Source: Triops longicaudatus (lineage: Eukaryota; Arthropoda; Branchiopoda; Notostraca; Triopsidae). From it: a DNA stretch of 64,000 bases. The DNA lies in contig JAGQDJ010000115.1 of assembly GCA_022885665.1 (NCBI GenBank), forward strand, positions 111,168-175,167. The letters run 5' to 3'. A model generated the notes under the pieces. That model was given only the letters and a program-made list of their open reading frames with translations, did no database searches and had not been told where the DNA came from. Positions 24,211 to 37,000 of this stretch are shown here, piece by piece (within the stretch, counting starts at the first letter, position 1; each line of letters opens with the position of its first letter). The translations under genes and the position numbers were made by a program.

Positions 24211-26094
24211 GTACTTAATAGTTAATACAGTTTTATGCTCAGGAAGCACCCATGAGCTAAAATAATCCATTAGAGACGTAACAGAGACTATAAGAATAAG
24301 GTATACCTTTGAGACTCACTCGAAACCTCACTTTACAGGGAAAATGATTTTCAACGTTTTTGACATATTTTGCAGCCGCAACTTAACTTTGTTCAACTCT
24401 TTTGTCCCATCTGTTATTTGATATGGTTGTAACCTTTGTAGCGGGATTTGTATTAGTCACTTATGCAACAAAAATATTTACACTGAGTTTTTTAATTTAT
24501 TTACTCGGTTGACAAGCTTTTTGTTTTGTGCTTACGTTGCTTGTTTAGCGGATTTTCCTACAAAAATTGCGAAGCTATTAGCACCAGAAGGTCAGGAAGG
24601 GAATGAAGGATGAGTATTAAGATTGTTGCACAAAATTATTCACAATCTGAATGCACTTCCAGGTAAAGGAAGAAAAAACACTCAATGTGAGTGAGGTCTG
24701 TTATATAGTTATGAAAATGCGGTGGTATACCTGAGCAGCGTTCTTTCTTTTGTTGTTGGCTTGCCACAAGCCAAGCTTTTCTTTCACTCACTCGCTAGCT
24801 AGCCAACATTACGAAAAACCCCCTTTTGTGCTCGCTAGCGTGGCATGCATAACATGCACCCTCACATCACACTCACCTTTTCCTGACCACTCATCCACCG
24901 TGACACGATAATGGACTTTTTGCCTGGTGGATGCATTGTTACATTAGGCGATGAGTCTAGTGTGTGGCGTGCCGTTAGAATAAAGAAAAAAAGGGGAGAG
25001 GAGGGGGAAAAGTGGAAGGTTTCTCTCCTTTATTAATCATGACCAACCTTTTTCACTCGTTTAATTTTCTGACAGGTGTAAGTGTTTTTAATTGCCGGCG
25101 ACAAAGTACTGCGAGAAAAAAGGTGACCCAGAGGATTGCAAATCTTCTCAAAGCCTTACTGTTTTCAATTCAGTTAAAAGGAATTAAAAATAAAATAAAA
25201 AACATTAGCATTCTCACACGGATAATAGACCATACACATAACGAGTACTTCTGCAGATTTCGTGATTTTAAGTAACCTGACTTGCCTTTTTCTCTGTTCA
25301 GGGTGAATTACGGGTGAAGTGTGAAGTTCGCGTGCAATTTCAAGTGAGAGAGACAGGAGGGTGAGTCGTTATGGCGCCCTCGGGTTGAACGGTAGAGTCA
25401 TATATAACACTCCACATGGGTCAGACCATGCGAGAGGGGGCTATGATCATTAAGAACAATGCCACATGCAACTTCCGGTGCCTAAAGCGTTGCTAGTTGA
25501 GATTTCCCCCAAATGATCTCATTTGTCTTACAAATTGCTGCGTGCAAGGTGTACTATGTAGTACCGTGGCGAAAGACACGTGGCTACACGGTGCTCGACA
25601 CTAGAAGAATCCCATTTTCTACGATATTTTCTATGCTCAATTCTTACAAAGGAACGCAGCAAAAAAAGTAAGTGATGTGTATGAGCTTTATTACAGGGAA
25701 TCTATGTGGGTACTGTGTAGTTATTACTGAACTTATAAGCTTTCGTAAAGCGCAGTACCATGGCGGACGCCCTGTTGCGCCGCACAGATTGCTTTTCCCT
25801 TTCTTATGGGCGTTTCGCTGGAAAATCGTCTCCTAGCATGTCACGTTGGGGTTTTCATGGTGACCGTGGCCATAAAATTTTAGCCAGGGTAAAATTGTTG
25901 GAGCTTTTTTAACAAAAAGCGTTTTTATCTCAGTGGCACGTGTTCTATATAAATCACAAATTTTTTATTTCCCTGCATATTGACAGTTTAGGAAAATGAA
26001 GAAATAGGCACATTTATAAATGGAATGGTAGGATATTATAGGAACGTTTTACAGGAAAACCTAGGTCATCTACTGTTCTTCAGTTACACACTAC

Positions 26095-26200
26095 CAGTGC
26101 CATATTTAGGGGGCCTAGTCGGGGTTTGACCCCCCTCCGAAATATTTCCTTCATAAGGGGAAGATAGGGAAACACCAAATGTTAAAAAATGCAAATAGCA
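26095..26200. mobile_element. Possible hAT-like element end
   Basis: CAGTGCCATATTTAGGGGGC at about 26095 has the form of a hAT-type terminus (CAGTGGCGxATxxAGGGGG). It is followed by the C-rich stretch common in these elements. I could not find the opposite end or a target duplication, so this is a weak call. Confidence 0.35.
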
Positions 26201-26973
26201 AAGCTCCCGCCCTCAAACAAAATCCTATTTGCAGCTCTTCTCACCACAACGTGAAAAAACTAGGTAAAATTCAAATTTAACAATAAATAGGCTTTTTTAG
26301 GATACTAAAACCCCAGTATTTCTCTTAACAGATATTGTGGCAATAAGAAGTTGAAAAGTAAGAGACTTTTTGACACATTTTTGGTTTCTTCGAAATTTCT
26401 TTACGAAAAGGTAGGAACGACAATTGAAACCTCATTTTTTCTATAAAGAATTTGCATTGGCTTGTCCATATATCTCCTAAATCGAAACAAAATCAGAGCC
26501 TTTTGCATCCAAGCAAGTTTGGTGTTCAAATTTACTCAGTGAACTCCGACCTTTTTCCCATGTTGTTGCTTATAGGCTTTTGTAGGAGAGTGTATAGTGG
26601 GGCGCGTCGGGGTCAGGGAGACTTGTGATGAAAAAGTGCATAAAAAATTCTCATATACCTCAAATTCAATTCAAATTCAAATATACCTCAACTCTCAAAA
26701 TCTCATATACCGAAACCTACCTCCATGTTGAACACACTATGGACGTAGAAGACTAATATAATAGTGGAAGCTGAAGGAAGTACAAAAAAGTGCGAATATG
26801 GAAAGGAAGACAAGTTTTAAGGCTTCCTTTCCTCTTTTTCTGCAGACCTCTTTTCATTCATATTTTTTGAAACAACTGCTTTTATTTTTCTTAAGGAAAA
26901 CTGTAAGTTATTTTTAAGTGATTCACTGTAATAATATCATGACAAAAATAATGCAGTTTTTTCTGCATTTTCG

Positions 26974-27037
26974 ACGCGCAATTACTTTCACGCGTTCCAA
27001 GCGTTCGATACGCGTTCAATTAGTTTCATGCGTACCG
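26974..27037. repeat. Imperfect two-copy tandem repeat
   Basis: CGCGCAATTACTTTCACGCG is followed about 33 bases later by CGCGTTCAATTAGTTTCATG and then CGTACC. The core CAATTAsTTTCAyGCGT is shared. A short palindrome, ATGCAG-TTTTTT-CTGCAT, lies just upstream (about 26951-26968). Confidence 0.5.
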
Positions 27038-27453
27038 GCATGGTGGTAAATTTGAAAATAAAATGGATACTCTCACATGCTGTCATGTAAATAAAAACCC
27101 CCACAGCTTATTGGCTTATGTACAGCGTGGTAAAGGGTTAAAAAGTACGTTAACCAGATCTAGATAAGTTAAGGTTAAACAAGTAATGTTATGATAGTTT
27201 AGTCTAATTAGGTTATATTAGGTAATGGTTAAATCTAACATGAATTTATTTAGAACTTCTATTGATTATTTCGTTAGAAAGCGAGAACGCGATCCCTAAC
27301 CGCGGGGTTCATTTGCCGAGCTCTTTGTTTCTTATGTGTATTTATTTAGCTGGCATAGTTTTATGTTTTTCATGCATCTTATTATTTCGTTTATTTACTT
27401 ATTTTACTATTTCCGTTGTGCGTAATTTATAAAAAGCCTTTATACCCAACCAG

Positions 27454-27580
27454 TAGGGCTGTGCCCAGGTTTTATGCTATTTTTTTTTTTTTACATTTTG
27501 GTAGTCACCTATGCTTACCATTATAAAGTTAACATTTCGGGGGGGTAGGGTTACCCCCGCCCCCCCTGAGTACGGGGGTG
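27454..27580. mobile_element. hAT-like MITE, 127 bp, perfect 8-bp target duplication
   Basis: CCAACCAG occurs immediately on both sides (27446-27453 and 27581-27588). The left end is TAGGGCTGTGCCCAGG. The right end, read as complement, begins CACCCCCGTACTCAGG. The interior CCTATGCTTA, followed by AACATTTCGGGGGG, matches the element at 6261-6405. Ends are more diverged than in the 2855 copy. Confidence 0.8.
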
Positions 27581-30500
27581 CCAACCAGCCTCGTTTGCGG
27601 CTGGTTAATTCCCTTTTTTTCTCAGCCGTTCAATTTACGACAATTCCAGCACGTGTTTCCGGAATGTATACAATATAAATAGTATAACATTGGCATGTTA
27701 CACTATTGTCGTGGATCCGTGCCACAAGGAGAAATTTTCTACACCAGTAAGAATGTCTTTTGAAGCCGAGCCACAGCATACCTCAGAAAAGAAGGGTGGA
27801 GGGCATGAGCTCATTTTTGCTTTTCGCGGGGATTGACCATCACAAGGTTGAGGCTGTGTGGGTATTGTATAGCAGAAGCGACGACAAATGGGAGCAAGTG
27901 CTGGCTTAGCACGTGTTGGAGAAATGGGAACTTTTAGAAGGCTGGCACTGAATTGTTAAATTGGCCAGCAAGCTGTTAGCTTTTGTTGGTGTCCATTTGC
28001 TCTAAATTTCCTCGCGTTTTTGGACCCTCCCCGTCAAAAGGGAAGAAAAGCTCACACAATCCCCGGATATACGTTTAAGCAGGACAATAGAACGAACCCA
28101 ACCTCGTCAATCCTGCCAAGAGTAGTGGGCTGGCTAGATGTGACTTGGGACCGGGGCTTGGAAAGACATTATACGACCTATTATAGTCCTTATAAATGAT
28201 CGTTTGGTTTAGAGGGTTACGCAATTGTTCACATGCCAATGATACATTCCGCAAGTTAGTCTTTCCGATGATTCCCTTTTTAGGGGTTTTAGACATTTGG
28301 GATCCATTTCCGCCAGTGACTGAGTTACAATTGCCATTATTGGGAAGGTGTAGATTAGAAACTGCCACAGAGCCTCGGAGAGCGATTGAAAAGAAGTTGA
28401 CACCACCAAAAAGGTTCATTGCCCACAATAGGCGTGAGATGTATTGAATTCTAACAGTAGCAACTAACCTTCGAGGCTGTTTCATTTACACGTAAATGGT
28501 GGCAGGGAGGGAAGATAACAATGAATATGGAAACTGAAGACTAAGTGTTATGGGGAATTCTTTTTTGCTTGATCGCAGTGCTATATGGTTCCTCTTCATA
28601 TTTTCCCCTTCAGTATTTTTAGTCCTAAACGTTTGGGGTGGGGTGGTAAGCTTTTAAAAGTTTCCGGACAATTCCAATTCGTTGCATCACCTGGAATTTT
28701 AGTGACACCCAAGTTTAACCCTGGCTAACTCACGACGATGTTTTCTTTTTGTTTCGGGAAAAAAAAGAGTAAAGAGGAAGTAAACACAACAGAAAAAGCA
28801 TAAGTAATAGTGCTTTACTAATGGGGTGGCGTGTATATGACAGTTCGTTCTGGTGTGCACTCAACTGAATCTGCTGAGTCACGGTCCCAACTAACTTTTC
28901 GACCTGTGGAACTGCCTTCAACACCTCCCTGTTTTTTTATAATCGACGAACTGGACAAGTTAGTTGCACAAATTACATTATTTCCAGTCTTCCTAGCAGA
29001 GCTGGGTAAAATTCAATTCACTTACGTAATATTGACTTAATTCAAATCTCTTCCCGAATTGAATTAAAGGGAATCTGCGATAAGATTAACTTAAATTCAA
29101 GTATATTTGTTAACTAGCTCATATTCAATCCACTTCTATGCTTATGACCCGAATGGTCTAACTTGGTCAGCCTGGTTTAAATCGAAAGTATTTGAATTCA
29201 GGTTATGTACATAAATTTAATGCGAACTTGTTTCAATGTTAGATTTGAAGTGATTTTAAATTAGATTGGCTCGAGTAGTCTTTAAACAAAGAATATACCA
29301 TGAAAGTTTTTTAACCTCTTTTAACCTCTTTAAAAAGGTTAAAACTTTTTTTAACCCCTTTTGAAACTTTTAAAATGAACTGACTATATTCTCTGATAAT
29401 TGTCGTAATTGACTTCAGACTGAAGCAGTTGAACTTCATTTTTCATTTCCAATTTATTTTTAAAAATTTCTCTTTTTGAAAAACAAATACAGTTTCCCAG
29501 ATTAAACTTCATTAACTTGGACTTCCTGTATTAGTAGAGGCCTACATTTATTTATTATTTTTTTAATACGCATGCCTTGAAGACACCAGCAATGCTTGTT
29601 AAATCGTCTCCATATTAAAGGATTGTGATTTCTGTACTTGTTACAGCAGACGAGCTTTCCCGTATTGGCTTTTAGAACTTGAAGGGGTAAATTATTATCC
29701 CCCGTTAGCTAGTCAGGTTTTAACGAAGGTACGATGCAGCTGTCATTTTGGTGCAATCCGAAACTCCTCCCAAGGTGAGATTTCGCAGAATAAAGAGACG
29801 CTTAGCCTTATATTCCTTTTTTCCCCATTCGCTATGTTGACAGTCTAAATATTAGCTTGAAGCGTCGTCAAATAGATTATCTAGCCGAGGATAGAGTTGT
29901 TGGCGGTAATGGTGACGGACGAAGCGGTGTTTTTAGGCAAGAAAAGAGAGATCTGGCGGAAACAAGTGATCCATGTCTTTTCAGACGGAGAGGAGGGGTA
30001 GTGTTGTAGACTGTTTGAGAAGATGAGTTGGTTCAATAGTTCTCCCCCTAAAAAGTGCCAATTTTGCTGACTTGTGGGAAAATTCGCACCTGTGTGCCGT
30101 ATGACACTTGCAATCGTGTGGGTGTTTTTGACCTCTTTTAAGGTAAAACAATGAGCAATTAGCAAGTCTATGCTGGAAGACGCACCAACTGGACTTAACC
30201 ATGGAGGGTCAGCACCCTTCAGCACCTATCTGAAGTCTGACCTTGCGGTTTTGGTTTTGATCCTTCATCAGCAGCTCCCAAGTTAAGCTACACAGTAAAG
30301 GTTGAATTTCCTCCCCAAATTGAAAAATGACGGGGGGTTGATTTGAGGCTTTTGTAGTCGATAGCCGGACAGTTCTAATTGCAAGGGGTATTTATTTGCT
30401 GGACAAGTTCATGACCCCCACACGTGCACCGTTGAAGGGTTGAGAACTTGGAAATCGGAACCCAACATTGACTCTGTATGGACAGTAGGCTTGTGTGTGG

Positions 30501-30889
30501 ACTGTATGTACTAGTGCACGCATACACCCAAAGCTGGGGTTTACCGTGTCTTTGCTTTAGTGGGAGGGGGTGAGATGATGACCTTTGTTCTGGATACTTA
30601 AAAGCTTCCATTCCTGTACTAGATTCTCCCCAAGGAGATTTCGTCTCAGCTAACTGGTGATAAAGAGGATATATGGTTGGTAATGATGCGCCGGAGACTT
30701 AAAACCGTGATACTTTACAAAGGAAGGACTAATAGAAAGGGTGACTACATAATCTTCACCCCCCTTTTCTCGTTACTGAAACGTTAGTAACTATTGTCGG
30801 TACACTACCGGTATATCCCCAATTCATTTACGACAGCGTTATTGACAATTCCCGGCGGGGGAAACTGACAGCAATGCAACAGTGGAACT

Positions 30890-31370
30890 TCCAATCCCTC
30901 AAGTCTCGACAACTCATATTGCGTTTGCTTAAGCGAACGAATTCTGAAACTTTCGTACCTAACCCATTACGATTTAACAACGAAAGCTTAATACGAAAGC
31001 ATATATCTTACATGCAACCATACCCAATTTTGTTTCGTCGCTTAAATAGCGTTTACTGTGATACATTAGCTAACAACTAGCTATCTACGTTTTTCAAAAC
31101 TTCTATCCTAATTGGCTATGACTTAAAAATGACAATTGTCTGGATAGCGTCGCAATTAACCATATCCAAGTCTTGTAAAGCGTGTTTTCTACGTATAGGA
31201 TATAGCGAATAATTATCAACGATTTTTAAAGTTCAATCCTAATTCTTCATAGTTTAACAATGAAAGTTGTCAACATAGTTCTGCAAACCATATCCAATGT
31301 TATTTCGTCTTTTAAATCGCATTTGCTGCGACATGCGTGTAACAGTTGACTACGTAGGAAATACGATGAA
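30890..31370. repeat. Relic of a roughly 135-bp tandem repeat
   Basis: The phrase ACCATAyCCAA recurs at about 31018, 31157 and 31288. At the first and third it is followed by TTTCGTC.TTTAAAT.GC.TTT-type sequence and a TAG/ACTACG tail. ATTTAACAACGAAAG near 30970 reappears as GTTTAACAATGAAAG near 31250. Spacing is about 130-140 bases. The open frame at 30874-31080 lies inside and is not a gene. Confidence 0.55.
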
Positions 31371-32476
31371 AGGAACATGTTTGGATATCAAATTTAAAAC
31401 GGGGTGAGGACTAAGCCCTCGAGTATCCTGGTTGAACAGGGGTTGTACCGAAACTAACCAGCTTATCACCGGCTTAAAAGTCGTGATCTAATTTGAGCGT
31501 TTCCCTTCTTCCACAAAAAAGGATTATGTCGTTTTCCTTCAACAGGCTTTGGCCAAAAATTAGTCGCGTGCAATAATTTTGTGTGCATGACTCTGCTGTA
31601 TCAGCTTTTCGGAGTAAGGGTGCATCTTACGGGGCAGTTTGCTCTACTGGACTTGGTCCAGATGGCTCTTCCTTCGGTTTTAGAAAGCAACAGCAGCAGC
31701 CGTGACGTCGCCAGCGAGGGGATAGCCCTCTAAATTGGTCTATTGTGTCATCTCTATCAATTGTAACGATCACGGACAGCGAGAGAGAGAGAGGGAGCGG
31801 TTAGTTCTCGGGCGTTAAATGTATTGATGCGGCTTGTGGAGTTTTTTAGGTCCGTTTCCCAAGGGGGGACACCTGTCATTCAATCAGCAGCAAAGCCACT
31901 GTTTGACAGGCGAACTATGACGACTACCTCTGTATTATTGCAACGATATGCGAGACCTTTTTTGTGTTGAAAGATTTAAAAACGGTACGGAACACCGTTT
32001 CATATTCTTTTTCTTTGTCACCTTAACTAACCTCGATGCTCATCAGACTGAAAGTAAATTTCTCGAAGCAATGAGGAATTGAGATTACATTTCGTAAAGG
32101 AGTACTAAGAATTTGTGCAAAAGCTAACTTGAAAAAGTGAAGATAGGTTGTCAAAGATTACGCAAGAAAAAAAAGAACCCTGTCGATATCCGAAGGGTGG
32201 TACTTTTGATTTGGTACTGGCCAAGCTGAATGGATGTAAAAGACCCACGTTGGAAACGAAAAGGGAGCTGATCTTTTGAACAAACAAGGCCAAGGCTTTT
32301 AAACACGAGCACAAGCCTGGTGATAGCGACGTCGGACGTGCACTGAACCGTATTATGGGGGATGTATTATTAGATATAGTGCATTGTGTGTGTTATACAC
32401 TAAAAGAAGATAGTTTGATATGCCGTTAACGCCAGTTAGTAACAGTTTGAAAAAGCAAAGAGATTTTGCGTTTACC

Positions 32477-32477
32477 N
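32477..32477. other. Ambiguous base (N) in a C homopolymer
   Basis: The only N of the window sits at the left of a run of about a dozen C. This marks a place where run length was not resolved. Confidence 0.95.
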
Positions 32478-33099
32478 CCCCCCCCCCCTTAGTATGCCCT
32501 AGGCTGCTGGGCGCTAGGCTCTCAAGTCAACCATGAAAGCTTCTGAACGGGTTCGGAGACCCCCCTTTACGAAAAAAAGTGGCCAAAAGCATTTGTTTGC
32601 GGCTCGGATTGTGCATCTTTAACAGTACTTGACTTAGGAACGACCCTTAAATTCCGCTTCAAAACCTTTTATTAACTTGATATGCCTATAAAACGCTTGC
32701 TAAAACTTACAACCATTAATTTACTGTGCCATACCTATAAAACTTATTCAAACATCATTGACCATGTTGTCACTTGATCGCAAGTACTGCGTTACAGGGT
32801 TTTGCATGCTTTACCACGCTTCATCCAAGTCGCAATTCCTTGCCAGCTTGTCTACGCAAACAGGGAAGCTACAGCAAGCCTGGGCACCAATCAATGCTGC
32901 CAACCACGTTGTTGGATCCCAGAGCACGATCTCTGCAAAAGACGACATGCGCATTCTTGCCTATATTATGACGTGCTGCTAAATTAAGCTAAGTAATTTC
33001 TAGATCAATTCTCAAGTAATTTTTTGTTTTTGACAAAGCTTATGTTACTGATTGCGTCCATAAAGCCAACTAAATAGGAATACAATACTCGTTAATCAA

Positions 33100-33375
33100 A
33101 ACGACCAAGCAAACCTTCTTAAACGCACGGCAATGGGCAACAACAAAAGTTCTCATTGTGGCAGCCTTGCTGTGGGATACGGTAAGTTCGCTTGGTATAG
33201 CAAATTGAAGAGCCACTTCTTACCATTCGACACTGGGAAACAACGAGAATTCCAATTGGGAAAGTTACTGTGGGTTACCGGGTCTTAGCGAAAGGGTAAT
33301 GTGGGAAATATTGCTCACGCGAATGTCGTGTAGGTAACACAGCACTTTAGCACAGGGCCGTTTCCTACATTCATT
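33100..33375. repeat. Dispersed repeat, copy 1
   Basis: CGCACGGCAATGGGCAACAA and CCTTGCTGTGGG near 33124-33175 match the sequence at 44488-44539. CACAGGGCCGTTT near 33352 matches CACAGGGCCATTT near 44718, at a similar distance. Both copies are non-coding. No A-tail or inverted ends were seen, so the class is unknown. Confidence 0.5.
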
Positions 33376-33539
33376 TTGATGTCGACTGCTGTGTACGTAC
33401 GTCGCCGTTAAGTTATTAAGCTTCTGACGCTTATGAAAGGACAACTGTAATTAACTAGGTTTGATATTAACTGAGTAAACACCTTAACTAAGGTTTACGC
33501 TAACAGTTTTATTTTTTTCCCCGGAACTGGCTGACTTTT

Positions 33540-34095
33540 CTTAAGCTAACCTAACCAACTTAAATTGACATAACCTAACTCAACACGAGGTAACGTAACT
33601 TTACTTAAGGGGCGAAGGGTATAACTTTGCCTATCTAAATATTTAACCTCGTGCCATTCTACCTAACTTACAATACTCTAAAATAACTTTACCTAACTTA
33701 GACTAACTTAGCCATTCCTAGCCTAATTAAGTAGCCTTCCCTAACTGAACTTGGGATAATTAACTTAATGTTAAATAACCTAAGCTAGTGTAACTTAAGC
33801 TTTTAAGGTAACTGAACGTAACTTAACCTAACAAACTAACCTATATCCTAACGAACTAGCCCAAGTTTGCCAACTCACATAACCTAACGAACTGACTCAA
33901 TTCTACCTTCAGTTATCTAGCTTAGCCTAACCTACCTACCGTATAGGCTACCAAATGTAAGTTGGCGCATCTTAACTTAACAAAACTTAAATTAATAAAA
34001 TAGCGAACTTTACCTAGACTAACCGAACGTAACTTAACCAGGCAAACTAGCTTTACCTAGGCTTACCTAACTGAATTTACCTACCTACCTAAATT
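33540..34095 (-). repeat. Degenerate CCTAA-like repeat block
   Basis: More than 500 bases of CCTAAC, CTTAAC and CCTAGC units. This is the TTAGG-like family in reverse orientation to the block at 5520-6240. Confidence 0.65.
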
Positions 34096-37000
34096 ATCAC
34101 TATACTGTGAAGTCCACAATGACAGCTTGTAGAGTGTTTTAAGCTTTGAACGCTGAGCAAAAGAGGCTCATTTCAGGAACACGTGGCGAATGGATATCCC
34201 TTGGTGAACCTTTGGATGAACCCTTCTGGCCGGTTATGAATCCTCCAGTGTTGAATTGAGGAAAAGGCGCTTTCTAAGACCCGCAAGCAGAGACAGATGG
34301 GGATGTTGAAAACTGTGGATCGTTCGCCGTTGCAGCGTTTTAAACTGTTGGGTTGAAATGCACTTTCTTGTGTATCCTCAATAGCACTTTACGGTGATGT
34401 AGTCGTGAACCTCAACTTGTATAATAGGAATGCACTTTGTAATGCAGTGGTTCACCGCAATACAGGTCACGTGTCTACCCCTGCTGCGTTTTCAAGCAGT
34501 TTCAGGGGGAAATGTTGAAAAAAGAAAAAAAAAAGGCCGGAACGAAACGAGGGTGGGCCGGGGCTCTTCAAAGTTACCACCTACTTGTCCATTATGGAGC
34601 AAGTTATATGTGGGAACTAAAATCCCACTCGAGTCACAAGAGCGTTCCAAGTCCTGCACGAAATTGAAAAAGACCCCCTCTTTTGCCCGTACGCGCCAAA
34701 CCTGAAATGAGAAATTGGCAGCCAAGACTTCACAGTAGTTTCTATAGATTATTTCACGCGTGCTTGCGGGGGATAAGATCACGAACCAAGTGGTTTTCTC
34801 CCCCTGTCAGACATTTATGGGCTTTGCAGCAAGTCTGCGTCCTTTTATATCAACGTGTATCTAGTTAAATTTAACTAGCTGGTGCCCTATTTGTCCAATC
34901 CCTATTCCAGGGTTCTGTTACATTTCAATTGTCTCAACCACGTTAGGAACACCATACGTAGCATGCAATGCCACTGAGCTATTGATTTACTTAACCAAGA
35001 TGACTTCAACTTATCTTTACGATTCACGCAACCAACACGCCAAGAATTCCGCCGTTTTTTCTCCGTTACGTAAAACTACCTCATGGGTACCCGAGTGCGC
35101 CGTTAACTTTGGGAGACGAAAATAAAACAAATTAAGTTGATACGGAATTACAAAGCTTCCGTACGTAGATAGAAATGTTGAATATTGTGTCAGGAAGGAG
35201 AAAACGTTCACCTACCGTGCAACAGAGGAAATAGAATGGATTCGTGAAACAGAATGGAAAAGACCTGCCATTTTCTACCGTACATCTTGTGTCGCACAAG
35301 GTTGTACTGCACAACACAGCACGTCGCATCCCCCTTCAAAAGCATTTTCCTGTGTAAAGTAGAAGAGCGAGCAAACACTCCAAATGGCTTTGGAACCTTT
35401 TTCGAGGAATGAAAAAAATAAAAAGCCCGCGAACATCGACGACGTCGAGGACGCACTAGTGCAAGTGGGTTAGCGAACGGACATAACGTCCTTAACGCCA
35501 TACCACACGGCCGGCTGAAAGGTTATAGACAACTTGAAGGACACGGAGGGATAGTAGGATTTGTCACACGGTAAAAAAAAGAGAATCTATTTTACTTTTT
35601 ATTAATATGTATTCCCTTTAAGTATGCCTGCTAGGACACAGGGTGAAGGGACATTTACCACACAATTTCACTAGGTTAACAAATATTGGGGAAGATAGAA
35701 GTCGTTCTGTTTATTTCATTCATTCCATTGATTCACTTTAACGCGATAAGTTTATCGATTCCCGTGTCTGCAGGAGGCAGGCTTCGAGTTAGTGCGTGTG
35801 TGGTGTTGCTATCCACTTGCCGTGCAGGAGAAAAACTAGTAGCAACCAGTAAATTGAGATAAGATCGGTGTTCTTTTTTGTTTAGTATCCATCTATATAC
35901 TCCTGAAACACTTCTGAAAACGATCCTTTGTTTCCATTAGAGTTGCACTTGATAAGATTGATAGAGCTAGATAAGAGCCCTGTTTCAAAATATTATTGTC
36001 CATTTCAACTGTCCCCTTACTGACGGTCCGCACAATCTGGACATTTCTGCATTTGCACGTGTCAAGGGGATGGTGGGGTACTGTGCGCGGGACAAGGGTG
36101 CTCGGTTGGGCTTTACTTGGAGGCGAAACCTTCCGAGCTCAAAGATAAGGCTAATCTCGGTACTAAGGAGATAAAAGATAACTCATTTATCCTTCGCCTG
36201 ACTCCATGTGTGTGCTGGAGGCGCAAAAAAGGTACAGAGCACATGAAATAGCACAGAGAAGGGGACTCGTATAGGTCTTATCATGTACATGATAGGCCCT
36301 CTTAGAAACCCTTGTATGTTTACTAGAATTGAAATTTCGCATCTCCCTGTAAATTTACATGCGATCCAAAGTCCACTCGTGCGGGGGGATCCAGCTTGTC
36401 GAACGTTTTTCCAAGGAGCGCGCTCGCCCAGTAGCTGCGACTGCTGCAGTAAAAAGTAAGAAGGAACCAAGGTTCGAGACAAAATGAAATATGGCAGCAA
36501 AAGTATGTGATTTACAGTTAAGAGGGGAGCTTAAATATGCAGCGAAGCCTTATAGTTTTAATATGTGTATTAAAACACTCGGAACGCCCTGTGAAAGCCC
36601 TCCCACCCAGTTTGAAACACCATTTGTCAGCTTAAAATAAATTGTCAGGGACTTGAACTTACAAACTGTTGCTACTTTGTATTGGGCCATCGCCCTACTA
36701 TTGCAAATGGGGATCACACAACTGTCACACAAGACTGGCATTACTTGCAACCCTCCGCGGCAGTTCATGCTTTCGTTTCCCGTCTTTTACGGGGCTAATA
36801 ATACAAGGCTTTACTATTACTTAACCAAGTTGGTAGGCTGATGGAGCACAGTGTGGAGCGTGTGCAATAAGCGGACTGTTACACACAGAAAACGTTCTAT
36901 CCCGAAGAAAGCGATCGCTGGAGGATAATCCTGCAACAATAGACGTGGTATAATATATTAGGGTGCATACAGGGTGATGTGCGTTGGGGGAGGGTGGCCT

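Noticed and set aside
28075..28485. 136-codon minus-strand frame
   Set aside because: No domain, and frames also open in other registers; likely chance.
32758..32987. Stretch open in all three + frames
   Set aside because: Three simultaneous frames cannot all be genes; none shows a domain, start context or partner exon.
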